Assembly (NCBI RefSeq): GCF_014236655.1
Contig: NZ_JACMYG010000003.1
Location: 62,001-126,000, forward strand
Source: Pseudomonas kielensis
GTDB lineage: Bacteria > Pseudomonadota > Gammaproteobacteria > Pseudomonadales > Pseudomonadaceae
DNA: 64,000 bases
Direction of reading: 5' to 3'
Both the position numbers and the translations under genes were made by a program. Position 1 is the stretch's first letter, and the number at the start of each line of letters is the position of its first letter. Of this stretch, positions 17,528 through 26,830 are shown piece after piece. The notes under the pieces were generated by a model. The model saw only the letters and a list, made by a program, of their open reading frames with translations. It did not search any database and was not told where the DNA came from.

Positions 17528-18400
17528 TCAACTCAAGGGCAACTCCCTTGCCAGTTTGATGAACGCCAGGGTGGCGGGTGAGCATTGACGTTGGTCCAGC
17601 ACCGCCAAACCGACCTGGCGCTTGACCACCGGCGACAGCGGCCGTTTCACGTAATCCACCTGCGGGGTGTCGGGCAGCGAGCGTTCGGCAACCAGGGTCA
17701 GCGCTTCACCGCGACTCACCGTCGCCAGGGTGCTGAGCAGTTGCGAACAGCGAAAACGGATGTCGGGGCTCAGCCGTGCCGCACTGAACAGGCGCGTCAC
17801 CAGTTCCGCCGAGCCCGCTTCGGTGAGGATGAACGGGTCGTGGCAGAGCTCGCGCAGCGTCAGGCTATCGCGGCTGGCCAGGGCATGTCCGATGGGGATC
17901 AGCGCCACCATCTGGTCCTCGACCAGCGCGAAGGTGTCAAAACGCTCTTCGGGCAGCACCACAAAACCGACATCGATTCGTCGCTCATCCAGCCACTGCA
18001 ACACTTGCCGGTCGGGGCCTTCATCGATGTGCACTTCGATACCGGGGTAGGCCGCCCGGTACCGTGGCAAGATTTTCGGCAGCAGGCCGATCGACGCGGT
18101 GGGGCCAAAGGAGCCGATGCGCAGCGTGCCACTTTTCATTCCACGGGCGTCGGCGGCCTCCTGGCGCAGGGTGCTGGCCAGGCCGAGCATGGCGCGGGCG
18201 CGCAGCAGCAACTGCTGGCCGATATCGCTGAGTTCCACCTGGGACTGTTGGCGCCTGAGCAACTCGACCCCCAGCTCCTGCTCCAGGGCCTTGATGGCAT
18301 GGGACACCGCCGATTGGCTGATGCCCAGGCGGTGCGCCGCGCTGGTGAAGCCTTGCAGTTCGGCAACCAGGGAAAAGATCTCGAGTTGGGTCAGGGTCAT
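17528..18400 (-). CDS. LysR-family transcriptional regulator
   Basis: 290 residues with the N-terminal winged helix MTLTQLEIFSLVAELQGFTS, AAHRLGISQSAVSHAIKALE and a periplasmic-binding-protein-like effector domain (LRIGSFGPTASIGLLPKILP). It is transcribed divergently from an EamA-type exporter gene 78 bases away, the usual arrangement for a LysR protein controlling its neighbour. Two palindromes lie in that gap. The effector is not deducible. Confidence 0.92.
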   Translation of the reverse strand: MTLTQLEIFSLVAELQGFTSAAHRLGISQSAVSHAIKALEQELGVELLRRQQSQVELSDIGQQLLLRARAMLGLASTLRQEAADARGMKSGTLRIGSFGPTASIGLLPKILPRYRAAYPGIEVHIDEGPDRQVLQWLDERRIDVGFVVLPEERFDTFALVEDQMVALIPIGHALASRDSLTLRELCHDPFILTEAGSAELVTRLFSAARLSPDIRFRCSQLLSTLATVSRGEALTLVAERSLPDTPQVDYVKRPLSPVVKRQVGLAVLDQRQCSPATLAFIKLARELPLS

Positions 18401-18432
18401 GAGTAAGTACTCATTTTACGATGATCGATCAT
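18399..18432. promoter_or_regulatory. Two palindromes in the lysR/eamA divergent promoter
   Basis: ATGAGTA-AG-TACTCAT (18399-18414) is a seven-base dyad that includes the lysR start codon, and ATGATCGATCAT (18421-18432) is a perfect twelve-base palindrome 47 bases before the exporter ATG. Both are plausible LysR operators or autoregulation sites. Confidence 0.5.
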
Positions 18433-18478
18433 GACGAGAAGAATAAGTCATCAACCCGACCATGTCCCAGGAGCCTGC

Positions 18479-19420
18479 ATGAAAAGTCTTGTCCCGAGTG
18501 ATGGGCGCGCTTCGGATGTCCCGATTTACCTGAAGCTCGCCAGCGTCACCATGCTCTGGGGCGGGACCTTCGTCGCCGGGCGTTACCTGGCGGGTTCGCT
18601 GAGTCCGTTGTTCGCCGCGAGCCTGCGCTTTGCGCTGGCGAGCCTGGCGTTGTTGCTGTTCATGGGGCTGGCCCGCATCCCCCTGGCTCGGCCGACCGGT
18701 CGGCAATGGCTGCAATTGGGGCTGCTGGGGTTCTTCGGCATCTACTTCTACAACCTGTGTTTCTTTTACGGCCTGCAGTACATCCACGCCTCCCGCGCAT
18801 CGTTGATTGTCGCCTTGAACCCGGCAGTGATCGGGCTGGCCTCCTGGTTGCTGTTCAAGGAGCGCCTCAATACCAGCAAGATCGTCGGCATCCTCCTGTG
18901 TCTCGGGGGAGCGGGACTGGTGATCGTCAGTGGCGATCAGTCAGTGTTCGCCGGCGGGGCATGGTTTGCAGATCTGTTGCTTCTGGGCTGCGTGCTGGGC
19001 TGGGGCATCTATTCGTTGTTCTCCAGAAACCTGAACCAGGCACTGGGCCCGCTGCACACCGTGACGTACTCGGTGGTCCTGGGCACCTTGATGCTATGGC
19101 TGACCTGCGCAGTGCGCGGTGAACTCCAGTGGCAGCTTCTTGCGCAGTTGCGCCCGGGACAAGTGATCAGCCTGTTGTACCTGGGTGTGCTGGGGTCGGC
19201 GCTGGCCTACATCTGGTACTACGATGGTATTCGCCGGATCGGCGCCACCCGCACCGGAGTGTTCATCGCGTTGAACCCGCTGACCGCAGTGATCCTCGGC
19301 GCGCTGCTGCTGGGCGAACAGATGACGGGCACGATGTACCTGGGGGGAGCGGTTATCCTGCTGGGCATCTACCTGTGCAACAAAGCCTTTGCAGCGACGG
19401 GAAAAAGGCGGATTTTATAG
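18479..19420 (+). CDS. EamA/DMT-family transporter
   Basis: 313 residues, about ten hydrophobic segments in two EamA repeats (LKLASVTMLWGGTFVAGRYL in the first, ADLLLLGCVLGWGIYSLFSR in the second). The ATG at 18479 has AGGAG seven bases upstream. Members of the drug/metabolite transporter superfamily export amino acids, metabolites or drugs across the inner membrane; the substrate is unknown. Divergent from a LysR regulator that probably controls it. Confidence 0.9.
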   Translation: MKSLVPSDGRASDVPIYLKLASVTMLWGGTFVAGRYLAGSLSPLFAASLRFALASLALLLFMGLARIPLARPTGRQWLQLGLLGFFGIYFYNLCFFYGLQYIHASRASLIVALNPAVIGLASWLLFKERLNTSKIVGILLCLGGAGLVIVSGDQSVFAGGAWFADLLLLGCVLGWGIYSLFSRNLNQALGPLHTVTYSVVLGTLMLWLTCAVRGELQWQLLAQLRPGQVISLLYLGVLGSALAYIWYYDGIRRIGATRTGVFIALNPLTAVILGALLLGEQMTGTMYLGGAVILLGIYLCNKAFAATGKRRIL

Positions 19421-19667
19421 AGAAGGCGGACAAATTGTTTTACGCTGTGTAGAATCGGTTTACGCATATAAGAATAAGTCTTCTGGCAGCAGAAGCCTCG
19501 CCCACAAAAGCCTTGGGTCGACCATGAAGATATTTGGGTTCCAATTGATCTACGGTGATTTTCTCGCCCGCAGTGTGCGAGGCATCTCCTGCGCGCCACC
19601 CGCGCCTCTCAGCAGTGCTCACGACTAACGATCCGTTAATTAATAAAAGCATGATGAGGCGTCAACC

Positions 19668-20744
19668 ATGGCAGATTTATACGAAAACCCAATGGGCCTG
19701 ATGGGCTTCGAGTTCATCGAATTCGCATCGCCAACCCCGAACACCCTGGAGCCGATCTTCGAGATCATGGGCTTCACCAAGGTCGCGACCCACCGTTCCA
19801 AGAACGTGCACCTGTATCGCCAGGGCTCGATCAACCTGATCCTCAACAACGAACCCAACAGCGTGGCGTCGTACTTCGCCGCCGAGCACGGTCCGTCGGT
19901 GTGTGGCATGGCGTTCCGCGTCAAGGACTCGCAACTGGCCTACAACCGCGCCCTGGAACTCGGCGCCCAGCCGATCCACATCGAGACCGGCCCGATGGAG
20001 CTGAACCTGCCGGCCATCAAGGGCATCGGCGGCGCGCCGCTGTACCTGATCGACCGTTTTGGTGAAGGCAGCTCGATCTACGACATCGACTTCGTGTTCA
20101 TCGAAGGAGTCGATCGCAACCCGGTCGGTGCCGGCCTGAAGATCATCGACCACCTGACCCACAACGTTTACCGCGGCCGCATGGCCTACTGGGCGAACTT
20201 CTACGAGAAGCTGTTCAACTTCCGCGAGATTCGCTACTTCGACATCAAGGGCGAATACACCGGCCTGACCTCCAAGGCCATGACCGCCCCCGACGGCATG
20301 ATCCGCATCCCGCTGAACGAAGAGTCGTCCAAGGGTGCCGGGCAGATCGAAGAGTTCCTGATGCAGTTCAACGGCGAGGGTATCCAGCACGTTGCCTTCC
20401 TGGCCGATGACCTGATCAAGACCTGGGATCACCTGAAAAGCATCGGCATGCGCTTCATGACTGCGCCGCCGGACACCTACTATGAAATGCTCGAAGGCCG
20501 TCTGCCGAACCACGGCGAGCCGGTAGGCGAGTTGCAGGCCCGTGGGATCCTGCTGGACGGTTCGTCCGAGGCCGGCGACAAGCGCCTGCTGCTGCAGATC
20601 TTCTCGGAAACCCTGATGGGCCCGGTGTTCTTCGAATTCATCCAGCGTAAAGGCGACGATGGTTTTGGTGAAGGCAACTTCAAGGCACTGTTCGAGTCGA
20701 TCGAGCGTGACCAGGTGCGTCGTGGTGTGTTGACCACCGACTAA
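19668..20744 (+). CDS. hpd: 4-hydroxyphenylpyruvate dioxygenase
   Basis: 358 residues, the Pseudomonas-type length. Iron ligands appear as His in [13 protein letters not shown], His in [11 protein letters not shown] and Glu in [19 protein letters not shown]; the C-terminal GEGNF gate helix is characteristic. The non-haem iron enzyme turns 4-hydroxyphenylpyruvate into homogentisate in tyrosine catabolism and pyomelanin formation. It stands alone here; hmgA is not in the window. Confidence 0.96.
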   Translation: MADLYENPMGLMGFEFIEFASPTPNTLEPIFEIMGFTKVATHRSKNVHLYRQGSINLILNNEPNSVASYFAAEHGPSVCGMAFRVKDSQLAYNRALELGAQPIHIETGPMELNLPAIKGIGGAPLYLIDRFGEGSSIYDIDFVFIEGVDRNPVGAGLKIIDHLTHNVYRGRMAYWANFYEKLFNFREIRYFDIKGEYTGLTSKAMTAPDGMIRIPLNEESSKGAGQIEEFLMQFNGEGIQHVAFLADDLIKTWDHLKSIGMRFMTAPPDTYYEMLEGRLPNHGEPVGELQARGILLDGSSEAGDKRLLLQIFSETLMGPVFFEFIQRKGDDGFGEGNFKALFESIERDQVRRGVLTTD

Positions 20745-20764
20745 GCCGTTACACCGATAAAAAC

Positions 20765-20803
20765 TGTGGGAGCGAGCCGGGCGGCGCTCCGCTTGCTCCC
20801 ACA
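20765..20803. repeat. REP-like hairpin after hpd
   Basis: TGTGGGAGC...GC and GC...GCTCCCACA form a long stem around a GC-rich loop, a very common Pseudomonas intergenic repeat. It lies between the convergent hpd and rarD genes and may act as a terminator. Confidence 0.75.
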
Positions 20804-20819
20804 TTTGTTTTGCGTGTGC

Positions 20820-21701
20820 TTAAGGTCTACGTTGGCGAACCAGGTGCTTGAACCCCTCGAACACCAATACCAGCACCGCCAGCCAGATCGGGATGTAGGT
20901 CAGCCATTCCCCCGCCTTGATGCTTTCCCCCAGCAACAGCGCCACCCCCAGCAACAGCACCGGCTCGACATAGCTGAGCAGCCCGAACAGGCTGAACGGT
21001 AGCAGTCGGCTGGCAATGATATAGACCACCAGGGCCGAGGCACTGATGATCCCGAGCACGGGAATCAGCAGCGTCAGCCAAGGGTGCTGGTCGAACACGC
21101 CGAAGCCTTGTGCGCCGTTGTGCACGAACCAGTACGCCACCGGCAACAGCAGCGCCATGTCCAGCCACAGGCCGCCGAGGTTGTCGGCCGCCAGGCGTCG
21201 GCGCAGCACGAAGTAAGTCGGGTAACCGATGGCCACCAGCAAGGTCGCCCAGGAAAAACTGCCCACCTGGTACAACTCATTGAGCACGCCCAGGGTCGCC
21301 AGGCTCGCGGCAATCTTCTGCAGGTATGACAGGCGCTCGCCGTAGACGATACGCCCGGTCAGCACCATGGTCAGTGGCAGCAGGAAATACCCCAGGGACA
21401 CATCCAGGCTATGGCCGTTCAACGGTGCCCACATGAACAGCCACAGCTGCACGCCGAGCAGGGCGGAAGACACCAGCAAGCCACCGACCAGCAGCGGTTT
21501 GGCCGCCAGCCGCCGCAGGATCTCCAGCACCCGTTGCCACTCCCCGGATACCAGCATGAACACGGTCATGCACGGCACGGTCAGCAGCATGCGCCAGCCG
21601 AAAATTTCCACACCGTCCAGGGGCGACAGCAGTGAGGTGTAGAAGTACATGACGGCAAACAGCACCGAGGCCGACACCGATAGAGCAATTCCTTTAGACA
21701 A
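20820..21701 (-). CDS. rarD: RarD-type EamA permease
   Basis: 293 residues, about ten transmembrane segments. MSKGIALSVSASVLFAVMYF, then LGYFLLPLTMVLTGRIVYGE and the closing LLSYVEPVLLLGVALLLGES are characteristic of RarD-like members of the drug/metabolite transporter superfamily. The substrate is unknown. Its start is 72 bases from the end of the aldo/keto reductase gene on the same strand. Confidence 0.85.
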   Translation of the reverse strand: MSKGIALSVSASVLFAVMYFYTSLLSPLDGVEIFGWRMLLTVPCMTVFMLVSGEWQRVLEILRRLAAKPLLVGGLLVSSALLGVQLWLFMWAPLNGHSLDVSLGYFLLPLTMVLTGRIVYGERLSYLQKIAASLATLGVLNELYQVGSFSWATLLVAIGYPTYFVLRRRLAADNLGGLWLDMALLLPVAYWFVHNGAQGFGVFDQHPWLTLLIPVLGIISASALVVYIIASRLLPFSLFGLLSYVEPVLLLGVALLLGESIKAGEWLTYIPIWLAVLVLVFEGFKHLVRQRRP

Positions 21702-21773
21702 GCTGTCCTCGCGACACTGAGCATAAACAGAGAAGGATACGTGGTTTGAGCGACGAACATCGCTCCAATGGCT

Positions 21774-22787
21774 TCAGCGACTCAGTGCCGTGCGCCCCGA
21801 GACAAAATGGCTCACATCGTTGAACCCCGGTGTCGAGGCATGCCCCGGCGTTACCAGTGAATCGATGAAGGCTTCGTCCTCGGCGCTGATCTTCACGTCC
21901 TGCGCCTTGGTGTAGGCGTCCCACTGCTCCTCGGTGCGTGGGCCGACGATGGCCGAGGTGACCGCGGCGTTGTTCAGCACCCAGGCGATGGCGAACTCGA
22001 CCATGCCGACACCGCGCTGCTGGGTGTACGCCTGGATCTGCTGGGCGATGCGCAGTGACTCGACCCGCCATTCGGTCTCCAGGATGCGCTTGTCCTGGCG
22101 GCCGGCGCGGCTGTTGGCGTCGGGGCGGGTGTCGGGCGCGTACTTGCCACTGAGCACGCCACGGGCCAGCGGGCTGTAGGGCACGACACCAAGGCCGTAG
22201 GCGTTGGCGGCGGTGATCTGTTCGGTTTCGGCCTGGCGGTTGACGATGTTGTACAACGGCTGGCTGATCACCGGCCGGTCGACGCCCAATTGCTCGGCGA
22301 CGCGAATCACCTCGGCGATGCGCCAGCCCCGATAATTGGACAGGCCCCAGTAACGGATCTTGCCCTGGCGAATCAGGTCGCCCATGGCCGACACCGTCAC
22401 GTGCAGCGGGGTGTTGTGGTCTTCGCGGTGCAGGTAATAGATGTCCAGGTAGTCGGTGTCCAGGCGGGTCAGGCTGGCATCGATCCCGTTGAAAATGTGC
22501 TTGCGGCTCAGGCCGCTGCGATTCGGCAGGCCGTCCACCGGGCCAAAGCCAACCTTGGACGCCACCACCCACTCATGCCGGTTGCCGGCAATCGCCTCGC
22601 CGACGATTTCCTCGGAGCGACCCTGGGTGTAGACGTCGGCGGTGTCGATGAAATTGATGCCCTGGTCCCAGGCCTTGTCGATGATTCGCAACGCGTCTTC
22701 GGTGCTGGTCTGCTCGCCAAACATCATGGTGCCCAGGGTCAGCGTGGACACTTGCAGTCCGGAGTGGCCCAGTGTGCGGTAGCTCAT
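21774..22787 (-). CDS. Aldo/keto reductase
   Basis: 337 residues, (beta/alpha)8 barrel. The catalytic tetrad is visible: Asp and Tyr in FIDTADVYTQGRSEE, Lys in VVASKVGFG and His in IYYLHREDHN. NADPH-site motifs YSPLARGVLSGKY and VGPRTEEQWD are typical of the YajO/Tas-type subgroup. Substrate unknown; such enzymes reduce aldehydes and ketones. Confidence 0.92.
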   Translation of the reverse strand: MSYRTLGHSGLQVSTLTLGTMMFGEQTSTEDALRIIDKAWDQGINFIDTADVYTQGRSEEIVGEAIAGNRHEWVVASKVGFGPVDGLPNRSGLSRKHIFNGIDASLTRLDTDYLDIYYLHREDHNTPLHVTVSAMGDLIRQGKIRYWGLSNYRGWRIAEVIRVAEQLGVDRPVISQPLYNIVNRQAETEQITAANAYGLGVVPYSPLARGVLSGKYAPDTRPDANSRAGRQDKRILETEWRVESLRIAQQIQAYTQQRGVGMVEFAIAWVLNNAAVTSAIVGPRTEEQWDAYTKAQDVKISAEDEAFIDSLVTPGHASTPGFNDVSHFVSGRTALSR

Positions 22788-22901
22788 GACGAATTCCTTT
22801 TACCCGTGGGAAAGGCTCAATCAAATACCAGAAGGGCGATGTGGGCAACCGCAATTATCCAGAGGTGGGGACGGGCCGACCCGCACCCACCGTGGATCAG
22901 G

Positions 22902-24212
22902 TCAGACGCGCAACGTGCGGGTCATGCGCAACGCCAGCAGGCTGCCGCCGACAATCACCGCCGCCAGCACATACAGCGCCGCATCGGTGGAGCCGCTGGC
23001 GTCCTTGACCCAGCCCACCAGGTACGGGCTGAGGAAGCCGGCCATCTGGCCCATGGAGTTGATCAGCGCCAGGCCACCGGCGGCGGCACCGGCGCTGAGC
23101 ATGGCGGTGGGCACCGGCCAGAACATCGGCAGGCCGGTGAGTGCGCCCATGGTGGCGATGGTCAAACCGAGAATGGCGATGGCCGGGTGCGCGGCAAAGT
23201 TGACCGCGATCAGCAAGCCCAGCGCGCCCATCAGCATCGGTACCACCAGGTGCCAGCGACGCTCCTTGTGCAGGTCCGCTGAGCGTCCGACGAGCAGCAT
23301 GAACACCGCCGCCAGCAGGTAAGGAATCGCACTGAGCCAGCCGATCACCAGGTTGTCGCTGAAACCGAGGTTCTTGATGATCGACGGCAACCAGAAGTTG
23401 ATCGCGTACACGCCACTCTGAATGCAGAAGTAAATCAGGCCGAAGGCCCAGATCGCCGGGTTCTTGAACACCGCCAGCAGCGAGTCGGTGGCCGTCTTCG
23501 GCTTGTTGGCGCGATCAATTGCCTGGTCGGCCTCGAGTACCGCGCGCTCGTGCGGCTTGAGCCATTTGGCGCTGGCAAAGTTATCGCTGAGCAGGAAGTA
23601 CGCCAGTGCCCCGAGGATCACCGTGGGGATGCCCTGCAGCAGGAACATCCACTGCCAGCCGGCGAGGCCACCTTGACCCGCGGCGAAGTGGTTGAGAATC
23701 CAGCCGGAAAACGGGCTGCCCAGCAGGCCCGAGACCGGGATCGCCGACATGAACAGCGCCATGATGCGGCCACGGCGGAACGTCGGGAACCACTGCGACA
23801 GGTACAGCACCACGCCGGGGAAGAACCCGGCCTCGGCGGCACCGGTGAACAGGCGCAGGGTGTAGAACTCGGTGGGCGTGGTGACGAACAGCAGGCAGGT
23901 GGACAACGTGCCCCAGGTGATCATCATCAGCGCGATCCAGCGCCGTGGGCCGAAGCGGGTCAGCGCCAGGTTGCTCGGCACGCCGCACAGCACGTAACCG
24001 ATGAAAAATATCCCGGCCCCGAGGCCGTACACGGTTTCGCTGAATTTCAGTGCATCGAGCATCTGCAGTTTGGCGAAGCCAACGTTGACCCGGTCCAGGT
24101 AGTTGAACAGGTAGCAGATGAAAATGAAGGGGATCAGGCGCAGGGTAATGCGCTTGTAGACGGCGTTTTTATCGTCATCGGTGGCCAGGGTGGCAGCGGC
24201 GCTCTGTGACAT
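22902..24212 (-). CDS. MFS permease of the anion:cation symporter family
   Basis: 436 residues with twelve hydrophobic segments. LFNYLDRVNVGFAKLQM, PSNLALTRFGPRRWIALMMI and EAGFFPGVVLYLSQWFP are standard motifs of the ACS family, which takes up sugar acids, phthalate, tartrate or related anions. It is divergent from cdaR and close to a glycerate kinase gene, which points to uptake of glycerate, glucarate, galactarate or a related diacid. Confidence 0.9.
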   Translation of the reverse strand: MSQSAAATLATDDDKNAVYKRITLRLIPFIFICYLFNYLDRVNVGFAKLQMLDALKFSETVYGLGAGIFFIGYVLCGVPSNLALTRFGPRRWIALMMITWGTLSTCLLFVTTPTEFYTLRLFTGAAEAGFFPGVVLYLSQWFPTFRRGRIMALFMSAIPVSGLLGSPFSGWILNHFAAGQGGLAGWQWMFLLQGIPTVILGALAYFLLSDNFASAKWLKPHERAVLEADQAIDRANKPKTATDSLLAVFKNPAIWAFGLIYFCIQSGVYAINFWLPSIIKNLGFSDNLVIGWLSAIPYLLAAVFMLLVGRSADLHKERRWHLVVPMLMGALGLLIAVNFAAHPAIAILGLTIATMGALTGLPMFWPVPTAMLSAGAAAGGLALINSMGQMAGFLSPYLVGWVKDASGSTDAALYVLAAVIVGGSLLALRMTRTLRV

Positions 24213-24378
24213 GGCGGGTCTCTCTTTATTATGATTTTTTGCGGTGCGAGGGTAACGTGACCGCCTGAAGAGTCTCGGTCACCCATTGGCGGAAGTCTTT
24301 GTGCCTGAGCACAGCGATTACGCCAAGCGCCTGTGCGGGTGAACAACCACAGCCCCAGGTTTTCCAGGAATACGCCCC

Positions 24379-25500
24379 ATGTTCGAACTTGATCACGACC
24401 TGGCCCAGGATATCGTCGACCGGGCGATGGCCATTCTGCCCTACAACGTCAACGTCATGGACAGCCAGGGGCTGATCCTGGGCAGTGGCGAGCCGGAGCG
24501 GGTCAACACCCGGCATGAAGGTGCGCAACTGGTGCTGGCCAACGGTCGGGTGGTGGAAATCGACGCCCAGACCGCGGTGCACCTCAAGGGGGTGCAGCCG
24601 GGGATCAACCTGCCGTTGCTGCTCGATCAGCGCCTGATCGGCGTGCTCGGCATCACCGGTGAACCCGAGCAACTGCGCACCTACGCCGAACTGGTGCGCA
24701 TGACCGCCGAAATGCTGGTGGCCCAGCGCAATCAACAGGCCGAACAGCAATGGCGCCGCCAGCGCTGCGATGATCTGCTGGCGCTATTGCTCAGTGAGGC
24801 GGGGGACTCGCCGCGGTTGATCGACGAAGCCCAGCAAATGGGGCTCAAGCCGCAACTGGCGCGCACCCCGTACCTGTTCGAGTTGGGCCTGGAGCACGGC
24901 AACAGCCAGACCGCCGAAGCCTTGAGCGCCTGGCTGAGCTCGCGCTACCCCGACAGCTGGTGCGTGAGTTCGGCCAAGTCCTCGTTGTTGTGGTGCCGCC
25001 CGACCAGCCACCCGGTGGAGAACCCGCGGCTGCTGGAGAAACTCGACGGTTTGGGCTGGAACATCCAGCGCATTGCCGTGGGAGGTCAGGCCGATGGCCT
25101 GCAAGGCCTGCGTCGTTGCTATCGGCGGGTCGGTGACTTGCTGGCCTACGGACGTGACGTGCTACCGCACAGCCGCCTGCTGACCCTCAACCGCTACCGT
25201 CTGCCGGTGATGCTCTGGCGCCATCGCAACGATGATGCACTCGATGAGCTACTCACCCCCTTACGCAAGGTCATCGCCAAGGACAGCAACGGCCAGTTGC
25301 TGGCGACCTTGCGCAGTTGGTGCGAGCACGACGGCCAGAGCCAGGCGTGCGCCGATGCCCTGGGGATCCACCGCAACAGCCTGCGCTATCGCATGGAGCG
25401 GGTAGCCGAACTCAGCGGAGTCGACCCGCTGCGGCTGGACGGCATGCTGGCGCTGTACCTGGGCGTACAACTGTTGCCCCAGCCCTGCGCAGACCTGTAG
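24379..25500 (+). CDS. cdaR: CdaR-family sugar-diacid-responsive regulator
   Basis: 373 residues. The N-terminal putative sugar diacid recognition domain (LDHDLAQDIVDRAMAILPYN to LLLDQRLIGVLGITG) is followed by a middle region and a C-terminal PucR-type helix-turn-helix (LATLRSWCEHDGQSQACADA, LGIHRNSLRYRMERV). E. coli CdaR activates genes for glucarate, galactarate and glycerate use. The adjacent glycerate kinase and divergent anion permease are the obvious targets. Confidence 0.92.
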   Translation: MFELDHDLAQDIVDRAMAILPYNVNVMDSQGLILGSGEPERVNTRHEGAQLVLANGRVVEIDAQTAVHLKGVQPGINLPLLLDQRLIGVLGITGEPEQLRTYAELVRMTAEMLVAQRNQQAEQQWRRQRCDDLLALLLSEAGDSPRLIDEAQQMGLKPQLARTPYLFELGLEHGNSQTAEALSAWLSSRYPDSWCVSSAKSSLLWCRPTSHPVENPRLLEKLDGLGWNIQRIAVGGQADGLQGLRRCYRRVGDLLAYGRDVLPHSRLLTLNRYRLPVMLWRHRNDDALDELLTPLRKVIAKDSNGQLLATLRSWCEHDGQSQACADALGIHRNSLRYRMERVAELSGVDPLRLDGMLALYLGVQLLPQPCADL

Positions 25501-25626
25501 GCGCAAGGCTATACCGTTGGGTTTTGTAGAAATGAACAATAAACCCTCTCCACCCTTGTGCAGCGGACTGGCGTCATCGGCTGGGGCAACTGGCAGCATG
25601 CTCTGCATAACCACCGGAGAAACCCC

Positions 25627-26769
25627 ATGAAGATCGTCATCGCCCCCGACTCGTTCAAGGACAGCCTGAGTGCCATCGATGTGGCCGATGCCATCGCCCT
25701 GGGGCTGGCCGAGGTCTGGCCGGATGCGCAGATGGTCAAATGCCCGATGGCCGACGGTGGTGAAGGCACGGTCGAGGCGATTCTCGTGGCCTGCGCGGGG
25801 GCGTTGCGCCGTACCCGGGTGCAAGGGCCGCTCGGCGAGCCGGTCGATGCCCACTGGGGCTGGCTGCCTCAGAGCCAGACCGCAATCATCGAAATGGCCG
25901 AAGCCAGTGGCCTGCAGTTGGTGCCACTGGCACAACGCGATGCCTGCATCAGCAGCACTTACGGCACCGGTGAGCTGATTCGCGCAGCCCTCGATGCCGG
26001 TGCGCAGCGCATCATCCTGGCCATCGGCGGCAGCGCCACCAACGACGGCGGCGCCGGTGCGCTGCAGGCGTTGGGCGTGGGCTTGTTCGATCAACAGGGG
26101 CAGTCGATCCGCCATGGCGGTCTCGCACTCAAGGACCTCGCCCACATAGGACTCAATGAAATGGACCCGCGCCTGGCGCAGGTCCGTTTCGAAATCGCCG
26201 CCGACGTCAACAATCCACTCTGCGGTCCTCACGGAGCTTCAACGATTTTCGGTCCACAGAAAGGTGCGACGCCCGAACAGGTGCAGGCACTCGATCTGAC
26301 CCTTGGGCATTTCGCCGATCTGTGTGCGCAGGTGCTGGACAAGGACGTGCGCGATGAGCCCGGCAGCGGTGCCGCTGGCGGCCTGGGATTTGCCGCCAAG
26401 GCGTTTTTGCAGGCGCAGTTTCGTCCCGGCGTGGAGGTGGTGGCGGAGTTGGTCGGCTTGGCGAATGCCATTCGCGGTGCCGATTTGGTGATCACCGGCG
26501 AAGGGCGTTTCGATGCGCAGACCCTGCGCGGCAAAACCCCCTTCGGTGTCGCGCGAGTCGCCCGGCAGCAGGGCGTGCCGGTCGTGGTGATCGCCGGCAC
26601 CCTCGGTGAGGGCTACCAGCAGATGTATCAACATGGCGTCGATGCCGCCTTTGCCTTGCCGTCTGGGCCGATGAGCCTGGCGCAAGCGTGCAGCGAGGCG
26701 CCGCGCCTGCTGCGTGAGCGGGCAGTGGATATCGCCCGGCTCTGGTGCCTCGGGTTGCCCCGGGAATGA
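25627..26769 (+). CDS. glxK: Glycerate 2-kinase (GarK/GlxK family)
   Basis: 380 residues from the ATG at 25627 (CCGGAGAAACCCC upstream). MKIVIAPDSFKDSLSA and CPMADGGEGTVEA at the N-terminus, GGSATNDGGAGALQALGVG and the C-terminal DLVITGEGRFDAQTLRGKTP are the defining motifs. It phosphorylates D-glycerate to 2-phosphoglycerate, ending glycolate/glyoxylate and glucarate breakdown in central metabolism. It lies 126 bases downstream of cdaR. The garK versus glxK naming is a matter of convention here. Confidence 0.93.
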   Translation: MKIVIAPDSFKDSLSAIDVADAIALGLAEVWPDAQMVKCPMADGGEGTVEAILVACAGALRRTRVQGPLGEPVDAHWGWLPQSQTAIIEMAEASGLQLVPLAQRDACISSTYGTGELIRAALDAGAQRIILAIGGSATNDGGAGALQALGVGLFDQQGQSIRHGGLALKDLAHIGLNEMDPRLAQVRFEIAADVNNPLCGPHGASTIFGPQKGATPEQVQALDLTLGHFADLCAQVLDKDVRDEPGSGAAGGLGFAAKAFLQAQFRPGVEVVAELVGLANAIRGADLVITGEGRFDAQTLRGKTPFGVARVARQQGVPVVVIAGTLGEGYQQMYQHGVDAAFALPSGPMSLAQACSEAPRLLRERAVDIARLWCLGLPRE

Positions 26770-26830
26770 CCTTGCGCCCGCCCGGTACCTGCCAACGGGT
26801 TGTCGGCCCCCTGCAAAGGGCCGATTCCGG

